Shown piece after piece: positions 1 through 8,137 of a stretch of 64,000 nt of DNA (the stretch's first letter is position 1; the number at the start of each line of letters is the position of its first letter). Origin of the DNA: CAKZQX01 sp034435975 (GTDB lineage Bacteria > Chloroflexota > Chloroflexia > Chloroflexales > Chloroflexaceae); contig DAOTWD010000152.1 of assembly GCA_034435975.1 (NCBI GenBank), positions 1 through 64,000 of the forward strand, read 5' to 3'. Position numbers and translations under genes: made by a program. The notes below the pieces were generated by a model. The model was not told the origin of the DNA and did not search any database. It saw only the letters and a list, made by a program, of their open reading frames with translations.

Positions 1-2
1 GA

Positions 3-119
3 CGGTCTTATCGCCATATCACCCCGCTCTCTGAGCTCCAGCGCAAGATATTGGACCTGCTCGACATCCCTGTAAGCATCTATTCCTCTCTGGCGGTCAA
101 TTCTGTAAATCCACCATAA
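3..119 (+). CDS. C-terminal end of an unrecognised protein running in from the left edge
   Basis: Reading frame 3 is open from the window edge to a TAA at 117-119 and gives 38 residues ending in ..LAVNSVNPP. The piece has a Leu-rich amphipathic stretch (LSELQRKILDLLDIP) that looks protein-like, whereas the other two frames stop early. It resembles the tails of some transposases, but this is only an impression and no family can be assigned from so little sequence. It is followed directly by a GGAAATAG-type repeat. Confidence 0.4.
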   Translation, partial: RSYRHITPLSELQRKILDLLDIPVSIYSSLAVNSVNPP

Positions 120-135
120 AAATGAGCGAACCAAG

Positions 136-220
136 AGGAAATAGGAATCAGAAAAGAGGAACGAGGAAAAAAGAGGGCAGTGCTTCAACAGATCCCTATT
201 TCCTATTCCCTATTTCCTAC
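136..220. repeat. GGAAATAG/CTATTTCC inverted-repeat element, copy 1
   Basis: AGGAAATAGGAAT at 136-148 is matched in inverted orientation by the run of CTATTTCC/CTATTCCC units at 194-219, which could fold into an imperfect A/T-rich hairpin about 85 bases long. Related sequences occur at 28461-28565 and 29989-30009. It lies between the partial left-edge gene and the convergent 3' end of coaE, so it may also act as a terminator region. Confidence 0.6.
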
Positions 221-255
221 AATACCTACCGCTGTGCGCTCAGGCTGCTTTGGGC

Positions 256-978
256 TTAATCAGCTTTGTGCTCTCTGCTGGCATCTATCTCGCGCAGAAT
301 CTGTTGCCAGGCCGCACTGATCTGTGCCTGGGTTTCTTCAATGGTGCCACTGTTGTCAATCACCACGTCAGCATGAGCGATGCGCTCGGCCTGTGGTGGC
401 TGGGCAGCGACGCGCTGTTGTGCTTCCTCAGCGCTCATACCGCGCGTCTGGATCAGGCGCTCGATCTGCTGGTCGGTGGTACAGGTAACTACCCAGATCG
501 CATCACAGTAGGGTTGCCAGTTGGACTCCAATAGCTTGATCGCATCAATGACGGCGATAGGGTAATCTAATGGTTGTTCACGGGTACCGTGCCCGCGCTC
601 CTGGGCAATGCTGGCGATCCAGGTCTTGATTTCCGTACGCACAGCGGGATGCACAATGGTTTCGAGCCGCTGTAGGGCATCAGGATTACTAAAGACCAGA
701 CTGCCTAGCTTCCGCCGGTCAATAGGGCCGCCTGGTCGCGTCAGAATATGAACACCAAAGGCAGCCACAATCTGGTGATAAACAGCAGTACCGGGCTGCT
801 GCACCCGATGTGTCACCCGGTCAGCGTCGATAGTACGTGCGCCAAGACTCGACAACATCGCCAGTACGGTACTCTTCCCACACGCAATCCCGCCGGTCAG
901 TCCAATGATATAAAGGTTGGGATTTTTCAAGATGTTCCTCGGTTCCAGGAAGTCTGGTGACCAGCGACACCAGGTCAT
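256..978 (-). CDS. coaE: Dephospho-CoA kinase
   Basis: Phosphorylates the 3'-hydroxyl of dephospho-CoA, the last step of coenzyme A synthesis. The P-loop GLTGGIACGKST is at residues 26-37, the DADRVTH substrate-binding segment at 51-57, and the conserved HP of the lid region at 110-111; the C-terminal half has the usual VIDAIKLLE and VVIDNSG segments. At 240 aa it is longer than most CoaE proteins (about 200 aa) because of a 24-residue leader before the first strand. ATG 978 is favoured because it overlaps the stop of the upstream gene in an ATGA (975-978), implying translational coupling; a TTG at 928-930 preceded by GAGG is an alternative that would give a normal-length N-terminus. Confidence 0.93.
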   Translation of the reverse strand: MTWCRWSPDFLEPRNILKNPNLYIIGLTGGIACGKSTVLAMLSSLGARTIDADRVTHRVQQPGTAVYHQIVAAFGVHILTRPGGPIDRRKLGSLVFSNPDALQRLETIVHPAVRTEIKTWIASIAQERGHGTREQPLDYPIAVIDAIKLLESNWQPYCDAIWVVTCTTDQQIERLIQTRGMSAEEAQQRVAAQPPQAERIAHADVVIDNSGTIEETQAQISAAWQQILREIDASREHKAD

Positions 979-2957
979 TTCAACTCAATATACTCTTGCT
1001 TGACCAGCACCTGCTCGTCTAACCCACAGCGGGTCAATAAGGCACCGATCATATGCGCTCGCTCATCGGCGTCCTTACGGCTCCAGGTGCGGCTCTTGAT
1101 CTCCAGATAGGGGCCAGGTGGGTGGCGGTTAACCAGAGTATCAAGATTGAGGGCAAAATCCTGGCCCTGATAGGTAATTCGCCAGCGCAGGCGTCGCTTC
1201 TCGAGTTCCACGACACGATCGGGTTGGAAATACTCGCGGTAGAAGCGCAGAGTGTGATCGGCAGGGGCGGTATAGCGTGCCCGTGAGAGCAAAATAGCTG
1301 AAGGATACTCACCTCGCTGTGCTTCAGCCATCAGCGTAATCGTGTATTTTGGATCAACGCGGGCACCTGGATCAAGCCGATGATCCTCGCGAATGCGAAT
1401 GCGTCCACGCTCACGATTATCAAACAGGAAGTAGGTATCATATTGGATGCGCTCGCTCGCCTTGGTGACGGCGACATCAGGCAGATCGAGCAGAGCGTTG
1501 ACATACTGCTGGCCTTGCTCACCAACGTAGGCTTTCACCTGTACCTCAAAAATCTCAGCCTGCTGCACACCACCAATCGCCAGGATTTTGTCGAGTAAAT
1601 TGGCCTCACGGTTGGCAAGAAAGGTGTTAATGGTTTCAGCAATCGTTTGTGCCCGGGCTACAATTTGTTCTGTGTCCAATGTTAACAACTGGCGGTTGTG
1701 CAGGAGCCAGCGCCCATCAACTAGTACATCGCGCACATCGGCGGCGCGGGCACTGTAGACGAGATGCGAGTAGATGGCATCGGTGCTATAGGTATAGCGT
1801 GGAGCACTGTGCAGCCGATCCAGTTCGACCACGGTGATATCTGCTCGTTTGCCGGGAACCAGTGAGCCAATGATATGATCCAGGTGAATAGCCCGGGCAC
1901 CGCAACTGGTCGCCAGTGCCAGAGCGTCGCGGGCGGGCACAGCAGTCGGGTCGCCGCTGACGCCTTTCGGCAACAGGGCGGCCAGATGGATTTCGGTAAA
2001 CATATCCTGATCATCGTTGCTGGCGGGGCCATCGGTGCCCAGACCGGTGCGTACGCCTGCTTCAATCAGGCGGCGATAAGGCGCAATTCCACTGGCAAGC
2101 TTGAGGTTGCTGCTGGGGCAGGGTACTGCACCAACCCCCGACTCGCGTAACAACACAATATCATCTTCGGTGGCATGCACACAATGGGCGGCAATACAGC
2201 GCACGTCAAAGATACCGACTCGCCGTGCATAGCCGATTGGCGTCGTTTCATACTGGGCCCGGCTTGCCTCCACTTCACGGGTCGTTTCTGACAGATGGGT
2301 AATCAGTGGTACATCATAGCGACGACAGAGGGCAGCCGCTTCGCGATAAATGGCGTCGGTGCAGGTATAGGGTGCATGCGGCGCAATGGTAGGAATAATC
2401 CGCTCGTGCGTATGCCATTCCGCAATAAACTGCCGGGCGCGCTCCAGACCATCGTCGTAGGAACGTGCATCGGGGGTGGGGAGACGCATCACTGTCTGCC
2501 CACAGATGGCGCGCATACCGGCTTTGTCAGCAGCACGAGCAACTTGTTCTTCAAAGTAGTACATATCGACAAAGGTGGTGGTGCCACCGCGTAACATTTC
2601 GGCACATGAGAGCAGTGTGCCGACATAGCTAAATTCAGGATTGACGAACTGACTCTCAACCGGAAACATATAGCCAAACAGCCACACATCAAGCTGCTGG
2701 TCAGCCACCAGTCCACGTAACAGACTCATTGGAACGTGGGCATGACCATTGATCAGGCCTGGTATAATAGCACAACCATGGCAGTCATGCACATTTTCAT
2801 CCTCAGTCTGAAATTGTGAGCACAACTCAGCTGTCGGCCCAACAGCGACAATATCGCGCCCGCGGATCGCTACCCCGCCATCCGGGAAAATACGGCCTTC
2901 TCCGTCCATCGTGACCACGGTACCACCAAGTAGCAGCCGATCGACGTATTCGGTCAT
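975..2957 (-). CDS. Amidohydrolase (MTA/SAH deaminase type) fused to a C-terminal CYTH domain
   Basis: 660 aa. Residues 1 to about 450 are a TRZ/ATZ/MtaD-type amidohydrolase: metal ligands appear as H72 and H74 (NGHAH), H194 (APHAP), H221 (THLSE) and D309 (GTDGPASN). The family deaminates S-adenosylhomocysteine, methylthioadenosine or related amines in the cytosol. Residues about 467-660 form a CYTH-type domain (class IV adenylate cyclase/thiamine triphosphatase/triphosphatase fold): alternating charged strands EVQVKAY, RIRIRED, ELEKRRLRWR and YLEIKSRTWS supply the tunnel of Lys/Arg/Glu residues that binds phosphate groups plus metal. The start has AAGGAG eight bases upstream. The downstream coaE overlaps by 4 bases. 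The fusion of these two domains is unusual; the amidohydrolase call is firm, its exact substrate and the CYTH substrate are not. Confidence 0.85.
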   Translation of the reverse strand: MTEYVDRLLLGGTVVTMDGEGRIFPDGGVAIRGRDIVAVGPTAELCSQFQTEDENVHDCHGCAIIPGLINGHAHVPMSLLRGLVADQQLDVWLFGYMFPVESQFVNPEFSYVGTLLSCAEMLRGGTTTFVDMYYFEEQVARAADKAGMRAICGQTVMRLPTPDARSYDDGLERARQFIAEWHTHERIIPTIAPHAPYTCTDAIYREAAALCRRYDVPLITHLSETTREVEASRAQYETTPIGYARRVGIFDVRCIAAHCVHATEDDIVLLRESGVGAVPCPSSNLKLASGIAPYRRLIEAGVRTGLGTDGPASNDDQDMFTEIHLAALLPKGVSGDPTAVPARDALALATSCGARAIHLDHIIGSLVPGKRADITVVELDRLHSAPRYTYSTDAIYSHLVYSARAADVRDVLVDGRWLLHNRQLLTLDTEQIVARAQTIAETINTFLANREANLLDKILAIGGVQQAEIFEVQVKAYVGEQGQQYVNALLDLPDVAVTKASERIQYDTYFLFDNRERGRIRIREDHRLDPGARVDPKYTITLMAEAQRGEYPSAILLSRARYTAPADHTLRFYREYFQPDRVVELEKRRLRWRITYQGQDFALNLDTLVNRHPPGPYLEIKSRTWSRKDADERAHMIGALLTRCGLDEQVLVKQEYIELK

Positions 2958-3009
2958 TGTTTTTGCTCCTTGTGTGAATTGACGTGCATGATCATCAAGC
3001 TCGTGACAC

Positions 3010-3060
3010 TCAGCGGGGACGAAAGCCCCGCGGCTTCTCAGGGGCTACCCTGAGCAACGT
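3010..3060 (-). ncRNA. Right-end hairpins resembling a TnpB omegaRNA scaffold
   Basis: On the minus strand, directly past the tnpB stop, CTCAGGG..CCCTGAG (3037-3054) and CGGGG..CCCCG (3014-3030) form two adjacent hairpins. In the IS200/IS605 family the region overlapping the tnpB 3' end and right end is transcribed as the guide RNA of TnpB. Here the protein gene is broken, so any RNA would be a relic or would have to act with another TnpB. The structure is seen; the function is inferred from the family. Confidence 0.35.
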
Positions 3061-4147
3061 GCGCCGTGTCCGGGCAAACATCTGGCTCTTGCCAGGATAC
3101 GTACAAGGATGAACCGCATCGTGTTCGGTACACGACAACCGGAAACCAGCGTGCCGTACTTCCCGATGCAGAGAATGTTGGTGCTACCCACCGCGTCACG
3201 TGGCATGGTGAAGTGGCACTTCTTACATCGGTATATACATTGACACGTGTTCCGCTCTCCGCACACAGGGCATGTTTGCGAAGAAAAAGCTTCGCTCACG
3301 TGTTGAGCCTGTCGGTGGCTCATCTTTTGCGCGGCGTCGTTGAACGGTTTACCAATATGACACGTTGCACCAGGGAAAGCATCAGCAACCTGGCATGTGG
3401 CCTTGTGTGTGATGTCTCTGATGCGCCTGTGGGCTTTAGCAAGCATTCTGGCCTTGTGCCGTTGCAAGCGCCTCCACCGTCGCGAGTCCTTGACTCTGGT
3501 GCTTTGCGCTTGTTGAATCTGAGCCAGACACTTGTTACGCCATTGCACCGTAGCTCTGGTTTCGCATCTACTGATGAGAATAGCCTTCTTACTGTCGGTA
3601 GCCGCGATGAGAGTGTTCATGCCCAGATCAACACCGATGACGGTTTGTTGTGGACGTGGCTCATCAGGAATCTCGCAGACAAGCAAGACGTTTCCCATCT
3701 GCAAGCGCACTTCCATCAAGCGTCCTGGAAGTGCAATAGACAAAGGGATGTGCGGTGTACCAGCCTGTCCATGTGGCAAAACCAATTTACCATTTCTGAC
3801 ACGTGCTGCCTGGTTGGTATACACAACATCTCGATACGTTGGTTTGCACCAGGGATAGTTAGCTTCAGGGTGGTCGTTACGCCAAAGCTGGCGTGTGGCA
3901 TGTACGGCTTCGCAGAATTCACCGATGATCTGCCGTACAGATTGCAAATGAAGGTGGGGTACGTGCGTTTGGCCCACTCCTCCCAACGACATTTTGTAGG
4001 TCATTTCCGATTGATGCGGCGAATACGATAGTGCCGGATCACGAGGTCACTCCAAAAACGCGCGACATCCTTGCGTGCCAGGGTGAAGATTTGCCACTCT
4101 ATTCTGGACTTTGGTGTCCAGACAATCTCAACAGTTTTGTACCCCAT
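3045..4147 (-). pseudogene. tnpB (IS605 OrfB family RNA-guided nuclease), broken by a stop and a frameshift
   Basis: An N-terminal segment starts at ATG 4147 (MGYKTVEIVW..) and ends after 48 residues at a TGA (4001-4003) that stands where related proteins have Trp (..RK-W-P-T-K..). The same frame then reads PTKCRWEEWAKRTYP before the homology jumps to another frame at a run of four C (intact copy would have five), giving HLHLQSVRQIIGEF and the rest. The body keeps GVDLGMNTLIAATD (RuvC first Asp), the zinc ribbon CPVCG..CKKC and RDAVGSTNIL (last Asp). A protein could start at the ATG overlapping the TGA (4004), but it would lack the true N-terminal region, so I call it a pseudogene. Confidence 0.8.
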
Positions 4148-4481
4148 GCTGGCATTATACCGCACACTACGAGATTGTCAACTATGGCGAAAGCCAGAAT
4201 CGTTTCATCCACTGCCGCGAAGGCGGCAAGGTTTTCATGGGCTGAAGCCCCACGTTCTTTCATTGAATCATGCCGGTTCTGGTATATCGACATTCAAAGA
4301 ACGGATAGAACGTGTGGTAGCGACGCTACTGCCTGGCAGCGATGTTGCCCCTAGCAGTAGACCCGGCTCGCGCCGGGAATCCGGGTGTTCGCCTATTCAG
4401 ATTATATGCTCAAACTTCCGATTACATAACGTAGGTGGTGGTGGGTTCTGGTTTGAAGCGATGGTTGCAGGGAGGCAGAGA

Positions 4482-4530
4482 GGGCCGATGCCTCCGCATC
4501 GGCATCTGAAAGATGCGGGAACGTCGGCCC
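4482..4530 (-). terminator. Hairpin after the DUF4097 gene
   Basis: GGGCCGA at 4482 pairs with TCGGCCC ending at 4530, with a nested CGATGC/GCATCG inner stem. It lies about 20 bases past the stop of the DUF4097-type gene on the minus strand and is a good candidate for its transcription terminator, although there is no clear T-run. Confidence 0.5.
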
Positions 4531-4550
4531 TGGCAATGAGGGTAGCGCGA

Positions 4551-6401
4551 TTAGCTGTCCAGCGCTTCCAGCAGCAAATCGCCCTCTTCGGGGGTGATGC
4601 GTCCCTCAGCCACCAGACGCAGAATGGCCTCCCGATCCTGCTCCGGGTTGAGCGCCGGTGTATCGGTTACGGGCGGTGGAGTCGGTGTCTGGTCGGATGG
4701 TGGTGTATCTGCTACTGGTGGGTGTGACCCCGATGATTCGGACGATTCGGATGGATGCAAGTTGATGGTCGGCCCAGTCGCTGGCACACGCGACACTGCA
4801 TCTGATGTTGGTGGATGCGGTGCGTGTGGTGGATGTACTGGCTTGCCCGATGGGTGCGGGGGTGCCGACGGCGGTGTCACACGTAATTTGCTGATAGCGC
4901 GTTCAACAGCCTCCAGTGCGTTAGACAGGCCCTCAGTCGCAGCACGTTGCGCCTGCTCCTTAATACGTTCCAACCGTTCTGGATCGAACAGCCATTCCCG
5001 CTCGTTGAGCCGTACCCGCACGCGCGGATCATGTGCCCGCGAACGTTCGCGGGCTCGTTTCTGGCGGCGGGCGCGTTCTGCGGCCTTTCGCTGAAAGCGG
5101 CGGGCATGTTTTTCAGCCTTGCGTGCACCTCGTGCCGGCCAATCAGACCAGGGTGCATCTGAGGTTTCTGCCCCTGATTGCGGACTACCAAAGAGGGAGG
5201 CAAACTCGCGGCCCAACTCTTGCCCCAGTTTTCCCATCTCGCGGCCCAGCTCCTGCCCAAATTTGCTCATCTCACGCCCAAGGTCGTCCAGTTCGCGTTC
5301 AAACTCACCCCAGAGTCCACTGATGCGGCTGTGATGTGGATGACTCGCTGCCCGTATATCCAGGTCGCCTCCGACTGTCAGGTCGATATATGCCTGACCG
5401 CTGCCATACACCAGGTTTATGCGATTTCCTGTATCTCGTGCTGCCACTCCGGGGCCACTGATCTCGCCATTGACCCTGGCCTGGAGGGTCAGATCAGCAT
5501 CGTTGGGTAGGATAAGTTCGGCATCCCCACTAACATCGAGACGTGATTGACTATCACGTGGAAATGCAGCTTGCAGTTCCAGGTTCCCAGCAATATGTCC
5601 CGCTGTTACTGCCCCCTGTATTGCCATAAATTCGGCATCGGCACCCACATCGCCCACCTGAAGCGCTCCACCAATGTCGTGGCAGCTTGCGTCACCACCG
5701 ATACGTACCACCTGAACTTCATGCTGAACGGTGCTCAGATCGCAGTCACCCGTGACGGTGCTGACGTGGATACGTAGTGCGCCATCAATCTCCAGATCGC
5801 CCCCCACGCTGCTTAACGTGATGTCGGCTGAGGGGCACTTGATCAGCGCGCAATTACCGGTGATGGTGCCCGCACGCAAGGCACTCGCGAGATGTTCCGC
5901 ATCCAGGTTGCCACCGACCGTCCCTACCACGATCGTTCCGACATGTTCCAGGGTAAGATCGCCGTCAATTGCCTCAATTTCGGCGTGCTCAACGTGAGTG
6001 AGCGTCGCATCACCCTGAACGCCCTGGCGTGCCAGTAGTGTCGGTGTATGAGCCACTTCCAGGTCTTCCGCCAGATTCGTCAGTTCAACCGCCTCGCTGA
6101 TCTGCGATAGTTCGACTTCATCGCCAATCTCGATCAGCTCCACACGGCGTACATTCTTGATCGCAATTGCGCCGCTGGTCTGGGTAATACTGATCGTACT
6201 ATCCATGGGTACCCGTAGTCGCAGATCATCCCGACACCCTGTGATGGTCAGTGTACCGGACTCTTCATATACTTCCTGAGGAGCGGTATCACTATCGAAG
6301 ACAATGGTTGGTTCGGCCCAACCACGTATACGTATATCGCCTGTAACCTGCGAGATCATCACCCGTGGGTTTGAGCCAGCAGGAAAGGTCTGTTGGGTCA
6401 T
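4551..6401 (-). CDS. DUF4097-type beta-solenoid protein with C-terminal LiaX/YvlB-N helical module
   Basis: 616 aa, no signal peptide or membrane segment seen. Residues about 1-350 are a run of short beta-strand repeats separated by GD/GN turns (VTGDIRI, IDGDLTL, VGGNLDA, ITGNCAL, VGGDLEI), as in DUF4097 adhesin-like solenoids. Next comes an amphipathic helical stretch with an internal repeat (GREMSKFGQEL / GREMGKLGQEL), a highly basic region rich in Arg/Lys, a Pro/Ser/Thr linker of about 80 residues, and a final helix-turn-helix DREAILRLVAEGRITPEEGDLLLEAL. That last module matches the N-terminal domain of Bacillus YvlB/LiaX-like envelope stress proteins. It is the last gene of a three-gene operon, 112 bases after the previous gene. 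A role in envelope stress or surface scaffolding is inferred from the family only. Confidence 0.8.
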   Translation of the reverse strand: MTQQTFPAGSNPRVMISQVTGDIRIRGWAEPTIVFDSDTAPQEVYEESGTLTITGCRDDLRLRVPMDSTISITQTSGAIAIKNVRRVELIEIGDEVELSQISEAVELTNLAEDLEVAHTPTLLARQGVQGDATLTHVEHAEIEAIDGDLTLEHVGTIVVGTVGGNLDAEHLASALRAGTITGNCALIKCPSADITLSSVGGDLEIDGALRIHVSTVTGDCDLSTVQHEVQVVRIGGDASCHDIGGALQVGDVGADAEFMAIQGAVTAGHIAGNLELQAAFPRDSQSRLDVSGDAELILPNDADLTLQARVNGEISGPGVAARDTGNRINLVYGSGQAYIDLTVGGDLDIRAASHPHHSRISGLWGEFERELDDLGREMSKFGQELGREMGKLGQELGREFASLFGSPQSGAETSDAPWSDWPARGARKAEKHARRFQRKAAERARRQKRARERSRAHDPRVRVRLNEREWLFDPERLERIKEQAQRAATEGLSNALEAVERAISKLRVTPPSAPPHPSGKPVHPPHAPHPPTSDAVSRVPATGPTINLHPSESSESSGSHPPVADTPPSDQTPTPPPVTDTPALNPEQDREAILRLVAEGRITPEEGDLLLEALDS

Positions 6402-6513
6402 ATTTCACCTCATGTAGCGTCATCAGTAACAGCATTGGTTAGTAAGGCACTGGCCCGTATGCAAACCAGAACGAACGAGAGACACCCATCTGCGGTACTG
6501 AAGACGGATTATG

Positions 6514-6870
6514 CTATTCGACAAAGACCTCAATCCGCTCGCCTTCCTCCATGTCGTGCAGATCGAGCAGCCGTCCCGTTTTGCTCGTTTCAATAGCAGC
6601 GAGCAGATCGTCAAGCAGATGTTCGTTCAACCGGGGTGCCAGGCGGATCCCCAGACGCAAGCCGATGTTGATCAACCCGATCGGAATCGTGACAGAGATT
6701 TTCTGTCGATTGCTGGTCAAGTCCGTGACCCGCACACGTAGCATACGATCACGGAGCCGCTCACGATTGATGCCCAGGGTATCGAGTAACTGCGCCGCTT
6801 CAGCCGCCGTAATCTGGCCAGACTCAACCAGATGCAAGATACGATTCCGTTCTTCAGTCGATGCGGCCAT
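6514..6870 (-). CDS. Small LiaX/YvlB N-terminal-domain protein
   Basis: 118 aa. The N-terminus (EERNRILHLVESGQITAAEA..LLDTL) is the same short helix-turn-helix module found at the C-termini of both neighbouring gene products. The rest is a compact domain with a hydrophobic strand-turn region (KISVTIPIGLINIGLRLGIRL) and an acidic C-terminus (DMEEGERIEVFVE), resembling proteins annotated as SHOCT-like/YvlB-N. The hydrophobic stretch is too short and polar for a confident membrane helix. The start overlaps the end of the DUF2089 gene by 17 bases, so the two are probably translated together. Confidence 0.8.
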   Translation of the reverse strand: MAASTEERNRILHLVESGQITAAEAAQLLDTLGINRERLRDRMLRVRVTDLTSNRQKISVTIPIGLINIGLRLGIRLAPRLNEHLLDDLLAAIETSKTGRLLDLHDMEEGERIEVFVE

Positions 6871-7243
6871 CGCCCTGACCTTTCAGCAAACGCATGGCTT
6901 CTTCAACACTAATTTCGCTGGCGGCGAGCCGATCCAGGATGGCGCGGCGGCTGGCGCGGCTCTCACTGTCTGCTGCCGGGGAGCCGCCCAGGGTCGCCAC
7001 AATAGTATCCAGGCGGCTGCGTGCCGTGTTGTAGGCGATTTTCAGTTCGCTGGCAACACCATTGATATTACCCCGATTTTTCACCAGCAGTTTCACAAAC
7101 TCCAGTTGCTCTGGTGACAGATGTCCAATCCAACCCAGGCTAAACTGGCCCTCGATCACGATCCCACTTGTGGGACACTCCAGGCGGGTGACGATCAACT
7201 CGTTGCCACTGATCGGGTCACGTGTAATAATCTGGTGCATCAT
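6854..7243 (-). CDS. DUF2089 family putative regulator
   Basis: 129 aa from ATG 7243, chosen because AAGGAG lies six bases upstream and the family starts here; a longer open frame upstream has no homology. DUF2089 proteins have an N-terminal zinc ribbon followed by a sigma-like helix-turn-helix. Here only one ribbon Cys survives (RLECPTSG), so zinc binding is doubtful, while the HTH part (HLSPEQLEFVKLLVKNRGNI..VASELKIAYNTARSRLD) is well preserved. The C-terminus (AILDRLAASEISVEEAMRLL) is a further copy of the helical module shared by the whole operon. First gene of the operon; likely its DNA-binding regulator. Confidence 0.85.
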   Translation of the reverse strand: MMHQIITRDPISGNELIVTRLECPTSGIVIEGQFSLGWIGHLSPEQLEFVKLLVKNRGNINGVASELKIAYNTARSRLDTIVATLGGSPAADSESRASRRAILDRLAASEISVEEAMRLLKGQGDGRID

Positions 7244-7380
7244 GTAACTCCTTGCCGCAATCGCATAACGCTGCAAACACTGCGACGGGCGCGTTGAACG
7301 CTGCCCTGCCCGCCATTGCCGTGCCTTTGTTCCTCCAAAAATCATGAACGGTATGGCATTTTCTACCAACTACAAAGATA

Positions 7381-7409
7381 ATTGTAGCATATCTACCTAT
7401 AAATGTCAA
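7381..7409 (-). promoter_or_regulatory. Sigma-70 type promoter of the DUF2089 operon
   Basis: On the minus strand TTGACA (7404-7409) and TACAAT (7381-7386) are separated by 17 bases, close to consensus. Predicted start of transcription is near 7374, giving a leader of about 130 bases before the DUF2089 start codon. Confidence 0.65.
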
Positions 7410-7419
7410 CAGTTTTGGT

Positions 7420-7447
7420 AAAAAATGCCAATCTTTTGGCGTTTTTT
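7420..7447. promoter_or_regulatory. A/T-flanked inverted repeat upstream of the DUF2089 promoter
   Basis: GCCAA-TCTT-TTGGC (7427-7440) is flanked by an A-run on one side and a T-run on the other, so it reads as a short rho-independent terminator in either direction. It ends only about 10 bases upstream of the -35 box, so an operator role for a regulator is also possible. Confidence 0.4.
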
Positions 7448-7535
7448 ATTACAGAAACACAGCGGCACTGTTTGAGGGTATCCTCACTGCGTCAGTTCTG
7501 TTCCAGAACACGAGGTACGTGGTGGTTCTGACACC

Positions 7536-7815
7536 GCGCCCCGGTGGGACAGGTGACGACGCTTGGTTGTAGGGGACGGCTCCGGCGTGCCCGCAGCCAG
7601 GTTGTAGGGGACGGCTCCGGCGTGCCCGCGGCCGGGCCATGTGCGCCCCGTCGTCAGGAAGGCCGCTGGCCGTGCCCCGGTGGGACACGCGACGACGCTT
7701 TGCGGGACGGGTGACGACGCTTGGTTGTAGGGGACGGCTCCGGCGTGCCCGCGGCCGGGCCATGTGCGCCCCGTCGTCAGGAAGGCCGCCGTCCACGCCC
7801 CGGTGGGACGCGCTA
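7536..7815. repeat. Degenerate GC-rich tandem repeat array
   Basis: A unit containing GGTTGTAGGGGACGGCTCC followed by GCGTGCCCGCGGCCGGGCC and GTGCGCCCCGTCGTCAGGAA occurs fully at about 7599-7672 and 7724-7790 and partly at 7565-7598; a second block, CCCCGGTGGGAC plus GACGACGCTT, recurs at about 7538, 7677 and 7799. Open frames on both strands here are low-complexity artefacts of the repeat. Base composition is much richer in GC than the flanks. Confidence 0.7.
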
Positions 7816-8046
7816 CGGGGTGTCGTCGCGCCGCGTCACCATCGGCTGCCGCTCGCGCCCTCGGTCAGATACGCCTTGCTTTGTGCGTCCCGTCCCGTCC
7901 TGTTACTCGTCTGTAACCTGTGTAGGTATACTATACATCAAGCAAGATGCTCGATTTGTGATAAGGTGCCTCTTGTTTCGGGTTCGTCACCAGATCATCG
8001 TCCTTCCATCATCCTGGTGAACCTCGCTGTACCTTCCCCTGGCTCC

Positions 8047-8079
8047 GATGAAGATCGCCTTCCTCCAGCGATCTTCATC
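8047..8079. terminator. Perfect 12-bp stem hairpin
   Basis: GATGAAGATCGC (8047-8058) and GCGATCTTCATC (8068-8079) are exact reverse complements with a 9-base loop, followed by AGAGTTTTAT on the plus strand. No convincing gene ends just before it, so its target is unknown. Confidence 0.45.
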
Positions 8080-8105
8080 AGAGTTTTATCTGAGTCAAAC
8101 ATCTC

Positions 8106-8134
8106 TTTACAAGCAATGTTGCGCGGTGTATAAT
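8106..8134 (+). promoter_or_regulatory. Strong consensus promoter with no adjacent gene
   Basis: TTTACA (8106-8111), a 17-base spacer and TATAAT (8129-8134). The next plausible coding start is at 8495, so the transcript would have a leader of more than 350 bases or be a non-coding RNA. Confidence 0.55.
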
Positions 8135-8137
8135 GTT

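Larger units (their letters stand above)
3005..4260 (-). mobile_element. Decayed IS605-type element carrying only a broken tnpB
   Basis: The tnpB pseudogene is bracketed by hairpins typical of the subterminal ends of IS200/IS605 elements: GGGCTGAAGCCC at 4239-4250 on the left-end side, and two stacked hairpins at 3037-3054 and 3014-3030 immediately after the gene. No tnpA is present. Exact borders cannot be set because this family makes neither terminal inverted repeats nor target duplications. Flanking genes (amidohydrolase and DUF4097 protein) are unrelated to it. Confidence 0.6.

Noticed and set aside
3999..4004. TGA read as Trp (recoding) in tnpB
   Set aside because: All other genes use TGA as stop and the gene also has a separate one-base deletion.
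3066..4031. 321-aa plus-strand open frame opposite tnpB
   Set aside because: Antisense shadow of the tnpB pseudogene; no recognisable domain and no ribosome binding site.
7449..8133. Long open frames on both strands within the tandem repeat
   Set aside because: Arg/Pro/Gly-rich products that simply translate the GC-rich repeat unit; no ribosome binding site or family.
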